64,000 nt of DNA from Boesenbergia rotunda. Its lineage: Eukaryota > Streptophyta > Magnoliopsida > Zingiberales > Zingiberaceae. Under the pieces are notes generated by a model. The model was not told the origin of the DNA. It searched no databases and worked only from the letters and a program-made list of their open reading frames with translations. Numbering within the stretch: position 1 is the first letter of the stretch; each line of letters starts with the position of its first letter. The position numbers and the translations under genes are program-made. Where the stretch lies: the NCBI GenBank assembly GCA_024364735.1, contig JAGFNQ010002306.1:305515-369514 (forward strand). The letters run 5' to 3'. Below are positions 1 through 11,400 of the stretch, one piece after another.

Positions 1-1194
1 GACAGATAAACGATATCAGTATTAAAATAATAATAATAAATTATCCAGGACTCTCAAACGTCAAACTCAACTGACCTTCTTTCTTATTAAAAAAAAAATT
101 ATTCTCATCCCCTACTATTTCAACTCCTTAATATAAATTGATTTACCTAATTATTCTATTTTTATAAGTAAAAAGTCCAAAAAAATATATAATTTTTCTA
201 AAATTCAACATATTCAAATTAAAATATAGTATATTTACTATCAAATTAAATAAACTTTTTCCCATTTGTTGCCAGAGAATAAAAATCCACATTATGTTTT
301 ATAGTTAAAAAATATCCAAGAAGAGGTATAATTAATCCTAAATTCAGCAACATTTAATATAATTGTAATCTAGTATATTTTCTATTCAATTTAGTATGAC
401 CTTTTTTTCTTCTGGCTAATCAATTCGGAGCTCATATCAATTGATTGACTTAGGCTGACTTGATTGAGTAATTCTAGTTAATGAATTTATGATAAATTAT
501 ATTTTATTTTAGATTTTTTTTACCTTAAAAAATAAGGGTAATAATGTATATCAGAGTACATGTAGGGAGTTGGAAGTAAAATAAATTTGAAGATAAGGAA
601 TGGGAATAAATATTTTATAACATATGAGTTAAAGAGGAAGTTAAGTTTGATTTTAGGGATTTTAGAATAATTTACCGTTAAAAAAACTGACTTGACCTCA
701 TTTAATTTGGCTCATATATATCCAGATTTATATAAAAAAATAAAAATATATATAACTAAAACTCAAATTTACAGGACGGTCGGTTCCTGTTTGGTGATTT
801 CGAGTTTTGAAAGTTTTTGAAAAATTTAGAAAATTTATTTATTTCAATAGTAATTGCCTTTTAATCAATTTATGTTGTTTCCATAAAACTTTATTCTTTT
901 AGTATTTTGATCAAGGAAGTATTCACATCTTAGATTTTTAAAAATAATTAAATTAAATTGAATATTACTGTTTCTAATTCAAGAGAAATTTGAAGGCAAG
1001 AATGAAAATTACTTTTACGCTAAGAAGTGATGGTATAAATATAAAAAAATAATAGGCCATCCATGTTCAACATCTCAAGAACAAAATATCTTTTTATTTA
1101 TACCATTAAAATAACTCTGTTTTTTTAAAAAATATATATATAAAAGGGCAATAGATTAATACTTTGATTATCAGTTGATTTATATTTCTACACT

Positions 1195-1280
1195 AAGCGT
1201 GGTAAAAAAATTTGTTATTGTTTTCAGACTCGAGTCTAAGCGTGGTAAAAAAATTTGTTATTGTTTTCAGACTCGAGTCT
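1195..1280. repeat. 43-bp perfect tandem duplication
   Basis: Two identical 43-bp units starting at 1195 and 1238; each begins AAGCGTGG and ends ACTCGAGTCT. No coding content. Confidence 0.9.
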
Positions 1281-1323
1281 CAGTTATTGTACATTAATTA
1301 ATAATTTTTTGTAATAAACGGTT

Positions 1324-1429
1324 GATTAGTGGACTAGTAAATTGTTTGTCACAGAGTGCTTTCTAATTTATTTAGTGATTAGTGGGCTAATAAATTGTTT
1401 GTTATAGAGTGCTTTCTAATTTATTTAGT
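1324..1429. repeat. 53-bp tandem duplication
   Basis: Two units, 1324-1376 and 1377-1429, beginning GATTAGTGG and ending TTATTTAGT. They differ at a few positions, so this duplication is older than the perfect 43-bp one just upstream. Confidence 0.85.
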
Positions 1430-2484
1430 GTTTAGGAGAACTTTTGCTTTTGAAAAGTGATTCTTATAGAAATTATCTTAAAATAAGTGAGAAACTAAAA
1501 TACGGAGTGTTTGAAAATAGAAACTAAAAGCTGATACAAGGTAAAGTTTGAGTGTTTGGTGAATAAATATTTCTAAGCTTAATTTTTAGTTAAATGATAA
1601 CAATATCCTTAAATTATATAAATTAATTTTTTTCAATTATCTAAATATAATTTTAATACATCGTCAATAATATTTTATATATTTATTATTATATTTTGAA
1701 TATTATATTAAAATTAATTTTTTAAATAATATATCTATCTATTAATAACTATAAAACACAGTTTTTGTTACAGTACGTATGCAGACGTGACATTCACAGG
1801 GAACTTACGATTCCTGCCTAAACCAAATAGAACATGTGATCTTAGCATGTAATTTTTGCATGTTACATAGAACATGTGATCTTTGCATGTTACTTTTTAT
1901 TTTATTTTTTCATTTAATAATAGAAATTGATGTATATATATATATATTATTATTAAACATGTTATTTGAATTGTGTAAGATTCCCGTACATCGCTCGCAC
2001 GAGTATTACACTAGTATGTTTAAAAAATATAAAATTAATAAATATAAAAATATTAAAAAAATGATAAAATTTATACAAATATGTATAAAATTTTTTGAAT
2101 ATATAAATTATATAAAAATATAAAATTTTATTTAAAAGTATGGTGAAAATTATGTAAAATAATAAATTTATTAAGGGTACAAATGTCAACTTTTTAATTC
2201 TAGAGTATAAGCAAAAAAACAGAAGCGGGAAAAAATATCAAATTCTTGCTTACAGCTTTTGAGTAAAAGTTGTAGAAGTTAAAGCAGAATCTGACATTCA
2301 CAAACATTCAAAGTATTTCTGTGTATCTAAAATTTAAAAAGCAACTAGCAGAAGCTCTCCCAAATACTCCTCGATGAAAATTTTTAATAAAACTGAATTT
2401 GTTGTCTTAGAATTAATCGACTTAAGCAATACAAATAGCTAAAATTAGTGAACTTCAAATTTACTAACATTCTGTTTGGAAACT

Positions 2485-2545
2485 TTTTAGGTAAGGAATT
2501 GAATTGAATTCCATTTGGAATTGAATTTCATCCGGAATTGATTCC
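2485..2545. repeat. Left arm of imperfect inverted repeat flanking the kinase fragment
   Basis: Contains GGAATTGAATTGAATTCC followed by a second GGAATTGAATTTC motif. The reverse complement of about 3585-3635 reads almost the same. The two arms bracket the GC-rich kinase fragment and may be terminal inverted repeats of a small DNA transposon. The ends and target duplication are not resolved. Confidence 0.45.
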
Positions 2546-2620
2546 AATTCTCATGTTTGGAATGAATTAGTAAAAACAGAATAGAATTCAATTCAATTGT
2601 TATACTTTTACCATTTTATC

Positions 2621-3329
2621 CTGCGAAGGTGGTGCACGGAGCAGGGCGAGATGCTGGTCGTCTACGACTTCTTCACCGGCGGCAATAGCTTGCTCAGCCA
2701 CCACCTCTTCCACCACGCCGCGACCCTGGACTGGCGGCGTCGCTACAACATCGTGAAGTGCCTCGCCTCCGCCGTGCTCTACCTCCATGAGGAGTGGGAG
2801 GAGCAGGTGATCCATCACAACATCACCTCCTTGCCCATCTTCCTCGACCCCGACCGCAACCCTCGGCTGGGCGAATTCGCGCTTTGAATTCCTCTCCCGG
2901 AACGCAGAAGGACACCACGCGCCCGCCCCTCCGGCCTCGGCGCGCGGCATATTCGGGTACATGTCGCCGGAGTACATGGAAACAGGGGAGGCGACGGCGA
3001 TGGAGGACGTGTACAGCTTCGGCGTGGTGGTGCTGGAGGTGGTGAGTGGGCAGATGGCAGTAGACCTGCGGTGGCCGGAGGTGCTTCTGGTAAAAAAGGT
3101 GTGCTTGCTGGAGTCGAGGAAGCGGCCTCTAGAGGAGCTCGCCGACCCGAGGCTCGACGGCGAGTTCGAGCCAAGGGAGTTGGTGCGGCTAGTGAAGCTG
3201 GGCATCGCCTGCACGCGGTCGAGCACGGTGTCGAGGCCGAGCATGCGGCAGATCGTGAGCATATTGGACAGCAACGACGGATTGCTAAAAATGTCAAGCC
3301 ACAAGAAGGAGAGCAGATCGGATTGGTAA
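2621..3329 (+). pseudogene. C-terminal kinase-domain fragment of a lectin receptor kinase S.2-like gene
   Basis: Two adjoining frames encode the later part of a plant receptor-kinase domain. The first, with no ATG, contains GEMLVVYDF, SHHLFHH, LDWRRRYNI, LYLHEEWEEQVIHHN and LDPDRNPRLGEFAL. A frame break at about 2884 (net +1 base or loss of two) creates a TGA; the next frame resumes with GIFGYMSPEYMETGEAT, DVYSFGVVVLEVVSGQMAVD and SRPSMRQIVSILD, ending in a stop at 3329. The HRN-type catalytic loop (here HHN) and the order of motifs match the second kinase domain of receptor-like protein kinase S.2 (L-type lectin RLK family). The N-terminal lectin, transmembrane and first kinase parts are absent, and homology starts abruptly at an AT-rich/GC-rich boundary. 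Family assignment is confident; non-functionality follows from the truncation and frame break. Confidence 0.85.
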
Positions 3330-3584
3330 TCCAAGAACGCCGCCGCTCTCTCCTTGATCAGGAGAATCCAAGCTCTCAGAATCCAGATAGCGAGAGAGAG
3401 AGGGTGCAGCAATCGGTCGGGGAAAGGGCTGATTTGTTTTGTGAGGGGGTGATTTGGTAATTTAAATTTTTCAGGGGAATTCCCTTCACAAATCAGAGGT
3501 GTTTAGGTCTGATTTATTTTGAGATTTTTGAAAGGAATTCAAATTTAATTCTTTATCAATTTTTTTCTGAAAAAGTATACGAAA

Positions 3585-3635
3585 TGATGGAATTGAATTT
3601 CAATTTCCGAAGGAATTCAATTCAATCCCTTTTTA
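3585..3635. repeat. Right arm of imperfect inverted repeat flanking the kinase fragment
   Basis: Contains GGAATTGAATTTC and GGAATTCAATTCAATCCC, complementary to the left arm near 2495-2545. The stretch 3330-3580 between the fragment and this arm has no recognisable gene and includes further GGAATTC motifs. Confidence 0.45.
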
Positions 3636-3788
3636 AATGGGTGTAAATTTAGGATGAGTAAATTTCATAAAAAACAAAAAGGACATTTCGTATAAAACAG
3701 AGGACCGCTGCTGTCTTTTTTCTCCGAATGTTAGTTGAGATTGCGAAGCGTAAGCGCCAGTTCCTTGCTCTGTTCGGTTGTCGTCCCA

Positions 3789-5462
3789 ATGGAACCGATG
3801 GCACCAGGGGAGAGGCTGCCGTCTATGGTAGACCCACGATCATGGCTTGGGCGGTTCAACACGGGCGTCTCCGATTCGTGGATCGGACGGCACTTCAAGC
3901 TGCGCGAGCGCGGCACCAGCTTCACCACCGAGCTACGAGCCGGCACCACTACATTCCTTACCATGGCCTACATTCTCGCCGTCAATGCCTCCATCCTCGC
4001 CGACTCCGGTGCCACCTGCACCGTCGACGATTGCCTCCGACCCTCCCCCTCCTGCCGCCTCCCGCCAGTCGACGCAGGCTATGCCGCCTGCGTGGACCGC
4101 GTTCGCCGTGACCTCATAGTCGCCACCGCGGCCGCTTCCACCATTGGCTCCTTCATCATGGGCGCCTTCGCCAACCTTCCCCTGGCGTTAGCCCCCGGCA
4201 TGGGAGCCAACGCCTACTTCGCCTATACCGTCGTCGGTTTCCACGGCTCCGGCAACCTCCCCTACCGCACTGCCTTAACTGCCGTCTTCCTCGAGGGTCT
4301 TCTCTTCCTTACCATATCTGCCCTGGGATTCCGAGCTCAGCTCGCCAAGCTCGTGCCCAACCCCGTGCGCGTCTCCATCTCCGCCGGCATCGGTCTCTTC
4401 CTCGCCTTCATTGGGCTGCAGGGCAACCAGGGCGTGGGCCTCGTCGGTTATAGCTCCTCCACCCTCGTCACCCTCGCCGCCTGTCCCCCTGACTACCGTG
4501 CCAATCTCGCCCCCGTCGAGACCTTCTCCAACGGTTCCGTCGCTCTCATCCCCGGAGGCACGGTCTCAGGCAACGTGCTCTGCCTGCACGGCCGAATGGA
4601 GTCGCCAACCTTCTGGCTCGGAGTCGCCGGGTTTTTCATAATCTCAGTCTGCCTCATCAAACAAATCAAAGGAGCCATGATTTACGGCATCGTGTTCGTC
4701 ACTGCTGTCTCCTGGTTCCGCCGCACCTCCGTCACCGCCTTCCCAAACACTCCCGTCGGCGATGCGGCATACCGCTACTTCAAGCAGGTGGTCGACGTGC
4801 ACCGCATCGAGTCCACTGCGGTGGCGCTCAGATTCCGCGGCGTCGGAACCGCGCGCTTCTGGGAGGCCCTCCTGACCTTCCTCTACGTGGACGTGCTGGA
4901 CACGACTGGAACGCTCTACTCCATGGCGCGGTTCGCCGGCCGCGTGGACGAAGCAAGCGGCGACTTCGAGGGGCAGTATTTCGCGTTTATGTCCGACGCG
5001 TTGGCCATCGTGGTGGGGGCGCTGCTGGGGACGTCGCCGGTGACGGCGTTCATCGAGTCGTCGACGGGGATAAAGGAGGGGGGAAGGACAGGGATGACGG
5101 CGCTGACAGTGGCGGGCTACTTCGTGCTGTCGTTCTTCTTGACGCCGCTTCTGGCGTCGATTCCGGCTTGGGCGGTGGGGCCGCCGCTGGTGCTGGTGGG
5201 CGTGCTGATGATGAAGACGGTGGTGGAGGTGGAATGGGAGAACATGAGGGAAGCCATCCCCGCCTTCGTCACCATCATTTTGATGCCCCTCACCTACTCA
5301 ATTGCGTACGGCCTCATCGGTGGCATTGCCACCTACGTCGTCCTCCGCCTTTGCGACCGCATCTTCTCTGTTCTCGCCAAGAGCTTCCATCTTCTCAGCA
5401 ATAGCTCTGCCAATGTGGATGGTAAACAACAGATTGAGCTTAATGATCAAGAACCTGTATAA
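3789..5462 (+). CDS. AZG2: AZG2-like adenine/guanine (purine) permease
   Basis: A single uninterrupted exon of 557 codons plus stop encodes a polytopic transporter of the AZG subfamily of nucleobase-ascorbate/NCS2-like permeases. Known members move adenine and guanine (and cytokinins in some reports) across plasma or ER membranes. Visible hallmarks: TMAYILAVNASILADSG (about residues 58-74), LALAPGMGANAYFAYTVVGF (about 132-151), PVRVSISAGIGLFLAFIGLQ, and GTSPVTAFIESSTGIKEGG (about 414-432). Many hydrophobic membrane segments and a short hydrophilic C-tail are present. Length fits the family (about 530-580). The order of motifs is closer to AZG2 than AZG1. The open frame extends upstream to 3735, but the only earlier start-like codon there is TTG; 3789 is the first in-frame ATG, with another at 3798. 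GC at third positions is very high, unlike the flanks. It converges on the decarboxylase gene about 3 kb away. Confidence 0.93.
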   Translation: MEPMAPGERLPSMVDPRSWLGRFNTGVSDSWIGRHFKLRERGTSFTTELRAGTTTFLTMAYILAVNASILADSGATCTVDDCLRPSPSCRLPPVDAGYAACVDRVRRDLIVATAAASTIGSFIMGAFANLPLALAPGMGANAYFAYTVVGFHGSGNLPYRTALTAVFLEGLLFLTISALGFRAQLAKLVPNPVRVSISAGIGLFLAFIGLQGNQGVGLVGYSSSTLVTLAACPPDYRANLAPVETFSNGSVALIPGGTVSGNVLCLHGRMESPTFWLGVAGFFIISVCLIKQIKGAMIYGIVFVTAVSWFRRTSVTAFPNTPVGDAAYRYFKQVVDVHRIESTAVALRFRGVGTARFWEALLTFLYVDVLDTTGTLYSMARFAGRVDEASGDFEGQYFAFMSDALAIVVGALLGTSPVTAFIESSTGIKEGGRTGMTALTVAGYFVLSFFLTPLLASIPAWAVGPPLVLVGVLMMKTVVEVEWENMREAIPAFVTIILMPLTYSIAYGLIGGIATYVVLRLCDRIFSVLAKSFHLLSNSSANVDGKQQIELNDQEPV

Positions 5463-8433
5463 CACACTTAATTAACTTTTAACGTCCAAAAGCCATGTCA
5501 TAAACAGGGCAGAACAGAAGTTACAAATGTTTGGATTTTTGTCTCTATTTTCTTTGTTTTATTGTTCCTGTAGTAACCAGTGAATGCTGCTTCTATTGTA
5601 CTTTCCCGTTTAAGTAGCTTTGTTCTATTACTTTCTTTCTGGTGTGGGGAAATTGTTGGCACTAGCTTTAACCTTTAGCAGAGTTCCTCCATGTAATTTA
5701 TTGCTTCACTTTGATGATGTTTATAAGATAGGTAGGCCTTCCTTTCATTATTCAATGACAGGGGAAAAAAACAAAAGATACTCAAAAGCAAAAGCAATCA
5801 AGCAACAATCAATGCAACGACTATTTCATTTACACGGAGACTTGACTCCCCTATGCTTAGCTAGTAACAGTCATAAGTGCCGGGAAAGGACTGTTGTTAA
5901 TCATGTTAGCATTCTAACACACTCGAGGCTGAGGAACCTGGAACCTTCCCTCTCGTAAAGAAGGCATGCAACAGCTCGAGTGTTGAAATCAGAAAGAATA
6001 TTTTGCAATGGAATCACTGGATTTATAGAGTGGCATACCTTTATGGCTTTATGTGAATCCATCACAATTAATGTGTTTGTGCGTTGTAGTTTTCCGAAAT
6101 ATGAATATCAGTAATTGTTAGGCTTTCAGCTTTCATTATCAGCTCATACAAGGAACAGCATTAATCATAGCCTTAATTTTGGCACTTTTGCCGCGCAACA
6201 GCAGGGAAGGTAATGAGAAGTCAAGAAGCACGAGGCAAAATGGCTTTGACTAACATAAAGACAACTTGATCATCTTGCTAAAGACAAAGACATACAATTT
6301 AAATCTGTGTAACGTGAACATTAATTGCACCAAGAGAGAAATTGAGTTTTCTGGGAGCTGATCCTCATCATCATTAAATGATGTACCAAAGAGAACTCTC
6401 TGCAAACATAAACCTTCAGTCAGCGAGAGACCTGCTCAGACGAACAGTGAAAGCATTCTCTTCCAACGTAGCCAGTTGCTGTTTCACTTCAGAAAGTAAA
6501 AAAAGGGGCTAAATTCGGATGAGAAACAGGAGCAAGTTGGGCTCAACTGGGAATATCATTTGTCCGTGAACAGGAGCTGTAGCATGTTCTAACACCAGAC
6601 TTTTCCCAACAAGTTAATAGATAACAGGGAGAGCTTAATTTTGTCTCCCAACCATGAGCCTTTACCCTCTTTAAGGCAATTTTACATTCAAGTTGACAAC
6701 TTTCCTAGTGCTGTTTCACATGGTCACATTCTACTGTTGCATCCTCCAACGGAACACTCTCTGTTAAAGAGGCTACATCTAACATAAAGCATGTGCAATG
6801 TCCATGAATCTTGGGTTTCCTCATCATAATTAATTAGAAAATTTTTCTTAATGAACAGGTTATGGACCACCTTTTATTGGATATCATTACCTGTTTTTCT
6901 GGTTGATATTTTAAATGCTGGGCTAGCTTGTAAATCTTCTTCAAGCACATGGAATGATGACTACCTTCTCGGTGCTGGATAGCACCAGTTATAATCCTCA
7001 CTTCCTGGTGACTGAAAAGAACAGTGTTCAGACTTTTGTAAGCTCTATGATCTGTGGTTCTTTTTTTTAAAAAAGTTTTTGAGCAATGATTTTATTCCTT
7101 AGTGGCAAAAAATGATTCGCTCGTCCTGGCGCCTCCGCCAACCCGTCCCAGTAATGATTTTGAGCAATGATTTTACTCTTACTCCTATATATGGTGTTGG
7201 ACTTGAGGTACTGAAAAGACCCAATAAATGCCCAACCCCCCTCAGCACAACTTAGTCAATGCATAGCTACTTCCTTGTTCTTGGAGCAAAAGAAATGAAT
7301 GTGGTGGGCACCGATCCCGGACGATGCATGACAATGTTACTGTAATTATTTGTTGTTCAAGGCCTAGGCTTTCCATGCTTTTTAGAGCATAATTTCCTAC
7401 CTGCAAGGATAGATAGTGTATGTGGTGGGCACTGATTTCCATGATTTACCTCGCCATATTAATTCGGAGACGGATTGATGAGAATGCTGGGATGAACAAA
7501 TCGTCTTTTAATACATACTTTATGCTACAATAGGATAGGTACTGTATGATTACACCTTATTGCCTCTGCTCGGTCAAAATGAGCAAATGATTGAGGAGGC
7601 AAATCAGAAGGAGATAGAAATTGCTTCAAGAACAAGCCTCGTTAGTCCCTGCACATAACTCATTTGAAACACATCATATATATTATGAGTAGAATTTGGA
7701 CTAGCTCATACGAACAGGGCCAGGTCGAAATATAACACACATGAATATGAGACAATAATTAACAAACAAAAAAATAATAATAATAAACAATATTGCGACT
7801 TTCCGAAAAGGTTTGAGTAACTGTTGCTCTTGATCATGTTGCCATGACCAAACAATATCTTTCATGACTGGTCTAATGTCATGTTTCCACAATTTGTATT
7901 CGATTTTTATTACCCCATGCTTCCACAAATTTGTTTCAGGAGCACAATTTTACTCAAAAAAATTCACTAATATTCAAAATCTACTGGAATGCCGAAAGAA
8001 ATTTTAATGCAGATAGCAAAAGTTGGTACCTGCAAATACATCAACCCCCCAAAGGTAATCATTAAAACTTTTATGTAGGTGTTGTTTCAGCAACTAGTAC
8101 ATTCTTTAATCGCACATTTTTAGGTTCCCATTACCATTGTTCCAACCTCACGTGTTCACTGTTCTCCTTTCAAAGCTGAAGTGCAATGACTGAGTCATGG
8201 GATTTAGAATGAGCACAAAAGATATCATGAGATATACAATTGGAAATGATTTTAGAAGACTGCTAATCTCAACAAGCACCGGGATAAGTGTCAGCATATG
8301 CAAATTTTGCTCAAGTAAACTCACAGCACAACCCGAAAAATTGTTCCATGTCAAATATTATTGCAAATCAATGATCAACGTAAAGAACAATAATAAACGT
8401 CAGCTGACAATTGCAAATAGCATATAACAATGT
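5463..8433. other. Intergenic region between two convergent genes
   Basis: Presumably holds the 3' untranslated regions of the purine permease (left, +) and the decarboxylase (right, -). No recognisable gene or RNA. Small repeats only: TGAGCAATGATTTTA occurs at about 7079 and 7160, and TGTGGTGGGCAC at about 7299 and 7420. Open frames of 60-110 codons here have no family features. Confidence 0.6.
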
Positions 8434-11400
8434 TCAGTATCTAATCGCCTTTGCAACTTCAAAGAAATGGGCAACGTTTTCCTCTGGGGTTCCTACTACG
8501 ATACCATGTCCAAGGTTCAATATATGTCTACTGGTACCTGCCTTTCTTACCGTGTCCATAATACGCTGAGTTATGAATTCCTTTGATCCAAAAAGAACAC
8601 CAGGGTCGACATTTCCCTGAACTGCAATGTCTGATCCCAACCTTCTCCTACCTTCTGCCATATCAACTGTCCAGTCCAAGCTCACAACATCAACGCCAGT
8701 CAATGGTAGCCTCTCAAGCAAGCCTCCTGACCCACTTGCATAGAGGATCAGAGGTAGATTCGGATGGGTCTTCTTGACTGAATCTACAATTTGTTTTAAG
8801 TAAGGCAAGCTAAATTCTTCAAAGTCCACAGGACTAAGCTCAGTTGCCCAGGAATCAAAAATTTGCACAGCTTGTGCCCCATGGTCAGCTTGATATCTGA
8901 TATAGTTGGCCATAGAGTTTGTAAATTTCTGTAATAGCGAATGTAAAACCTAGAGAAGAAACATCGTGTATCAGAGTTGCATAACTGCGACATGAGCGAA
9001 GGGACTAAACTTGGTAAGAGTCACGTTTTGTTTTTTTTTACAAGCTAAAAACACTTGCCAGATCAAGCATCAAAAAAAAAACTGAAGGATTTCCTTTTGT
9101 TAAATTTGTTGTCAAAGCCCAAAGCATTGGAAAATGTTTTCATACTAACTAAAGATGTTTCTGCATTTTATGGTTTATTTTTGTCAATAACAGTGGTATT
9201 TTTGTAATTACCATTGGCTGAGAGAAAGCCAGCCTCTTTATCTTCGAATAGTGCTTAGAAGATCCACCTTCAACTACATATGATGCTAGGGTGAATGGAG
9301 CCCCAACAAAACCCAGAACAGCTGCATCACCTTTAACCTGTTAAAGAATAGCAAGTTCAGCAATCCAAAATACAATTATGAAACATAGTAAACCTGGAAA
9401 ATTTTAAATAGGCCACTTCAAACCTTAAATATTAACACCCCACCAAAGCCAATATGAATAAGGTTGATCTTATTACTTTTCCCTTTAAATTTTTAATCCT
9501 TTCATCGAAATTTTTTGTTAATACTTGAAATATTGCCTTAACCATGTTGAGTTCTCATTTGAAATTCCCATGAACTTCTCAGTTGAAATCCCTGTGAAAG
9601 TCTTCAAATGGAAAATTACAAATTTACAAATTTTTCCCTCCGAGACTTCCTGAATGGCATCCTTCTTTCTTTTCAAGGCCAGTGAATGTAACGTGTGGAT
9701 TGTAATTATTCTTATCCCCAACTCAATATCTTTGGATTTAATTGTTCCCAAAGATAAGGATGATTAAGGAGACAACCAAACACAAGCAAATCTGTGAGTT
9801 GAGACAATTTTCTTGCTACAATATGAAGCAAGCACATCAATTCCCTAAGATTTTATATGAAACTTCAAGTTAAAATGACCAGAAAGAGGAATGGCAATAA
9901 TTTTGAGCCTTCTCCATTTGAAATCTATCAATCACCTTTAATCTATATGTAAGTTAAAATGACAGGAAAGAGCAACGCCAACAATTTTGATTTCTACATA
10001 TGGAATCTATCAAACATCTTTAACATGTATGCCTGGTGATGGATCATCTTTTCATATTTTTATCCCAACTCATTGACAGTCCAAGAATCTTCACATTTGA
10101 TCTTATACTCTTCATAGAAAATGACTGATTAAGTCCTCTTTGCTATCTATTAACCTTGGTCTCATATTAGTCAGCATAGGCAATCATCAACATCTAACAA
10201 CAAAATGAGAACCATCATTTGATCCATTGATACAAAAACAAAAGGACCTGAGAAGTCTTCTCGTGACCATGTAGTTCCTTGCATAGTTTAAATATTGTGT
10301 TGCTGCATTGGTGCCTGCTTCAATCCATATAATATTTTCCTTAAAAATATAAGTTAAGTTCTTACCTTTCGTCCCAATGGTCCACAAGTGCAGAGCATGA
10401 CGGCCCTAGCACACTAGTGAAATGTGGACTTCATCTTGATTGAACTGTAACTTTATCTATCCATGAATTTCACATTGAACCTATCTACATTGCCTATCCA
10501 ACCTTGACTTAATCTGACCCAACCTTGACATGTTTTACCGAACAAACATGGCTTGTGACCCTATCAATCCATCTAGTGACTTTACCGATCCAACACCATA
10601 GTTGATGGGCTAACTAGTTAGTCTGTGTTTGGCCTCAACTAATCAATTTTTGGCTTAGTTCTCAAGTAGATCATCTTTAGAAAGTGGGGCGATCAAATTT
10701 GAGTATGGATAGGATGGTTGTTGATCCATTTCATCAAATAACTCAAGTGTAAGGTGTCAAAGCTAGAAAACAGATTCTTATTAATCAAAAATTGAATTTT
10801 ACATTAGAAACTAGGAAAGTCATATAGATTCAATACTACGAAAACTAAGAAACAACTAAATAAGTACTGGGATACACTAATCACATTGGCTACCAACACA
10901 AAAGAATTACCAAGTAACTCAACTAATTACCAAACAACAAAATTCAAACATTATTCCCAATTTCCATCACAATTATATTGTTTTATCTAATATTATGACA
11001 TCTAGACTTCAATAGGTTTCGGATATATTCATGAAAGTTCACAAGATCTATACATTATATTAATGTTAAGTAAATGGTTCTATCAAGGAAGGTATGCTTT
11101 TATCTTTCACCCAAATCTCATAGCCAAGGATATTCAAATGCATATAAAAAAAGGATAAAAAAGACTCCAGGAATTAAAGATCAGAGGATAAATGCAGGCC
11201 CACAGCATGCACATGAATATAATGTATTTAAAATCAGGAGCTTGTAGATTGACAACAAACTGAAATATGCATTCTAGAATCATTCAACTTATGGAGTTTC
11301 CATTCAAATTTCAAAAAAGGAAAGAAACAAATGAACCAACCTCTTCGCGCAATATAGTCAGTGCCTCCCCCACATATGGAACAAACTCGTCAGGATCAAA

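Larger units (their letters stand above)
1..2484. other. AT-rich intergenic spacer
   Basis: No supportable gene. The sequence is strongly AT-rich, and the short open frames here show no family resemblance. It holds two small tandem duplications (listed separately) and a short direct repeat containing AGAACATGTGATCTT at about 1829 and 1869. The stretch from about 1430 to 2380 has MITE-like wording (GAGTGTTTG near the left, CAAACATTC near the right), but I could not define ends or a target duplication. Confidence 0.6.

Noticed and set aside
2600..3412. 270-codon minus-strand open frame over the kinase fragment
   Set aside because: Shadow of the GC-rich plus-strand kinase sequence; no family features.
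3735..3788. Longer N-terminus for the AZG2-like protein
   Set aside because: The frame is open, but the start-like codon at 3735 is TTG; the first ATG is at 3789, where family-like sequence begins soon after.
7117..7150. Small GC-rich patch that might be an RNA gene
   Set aside because: Too short, and no tRNA or snRNA boxes could be found.
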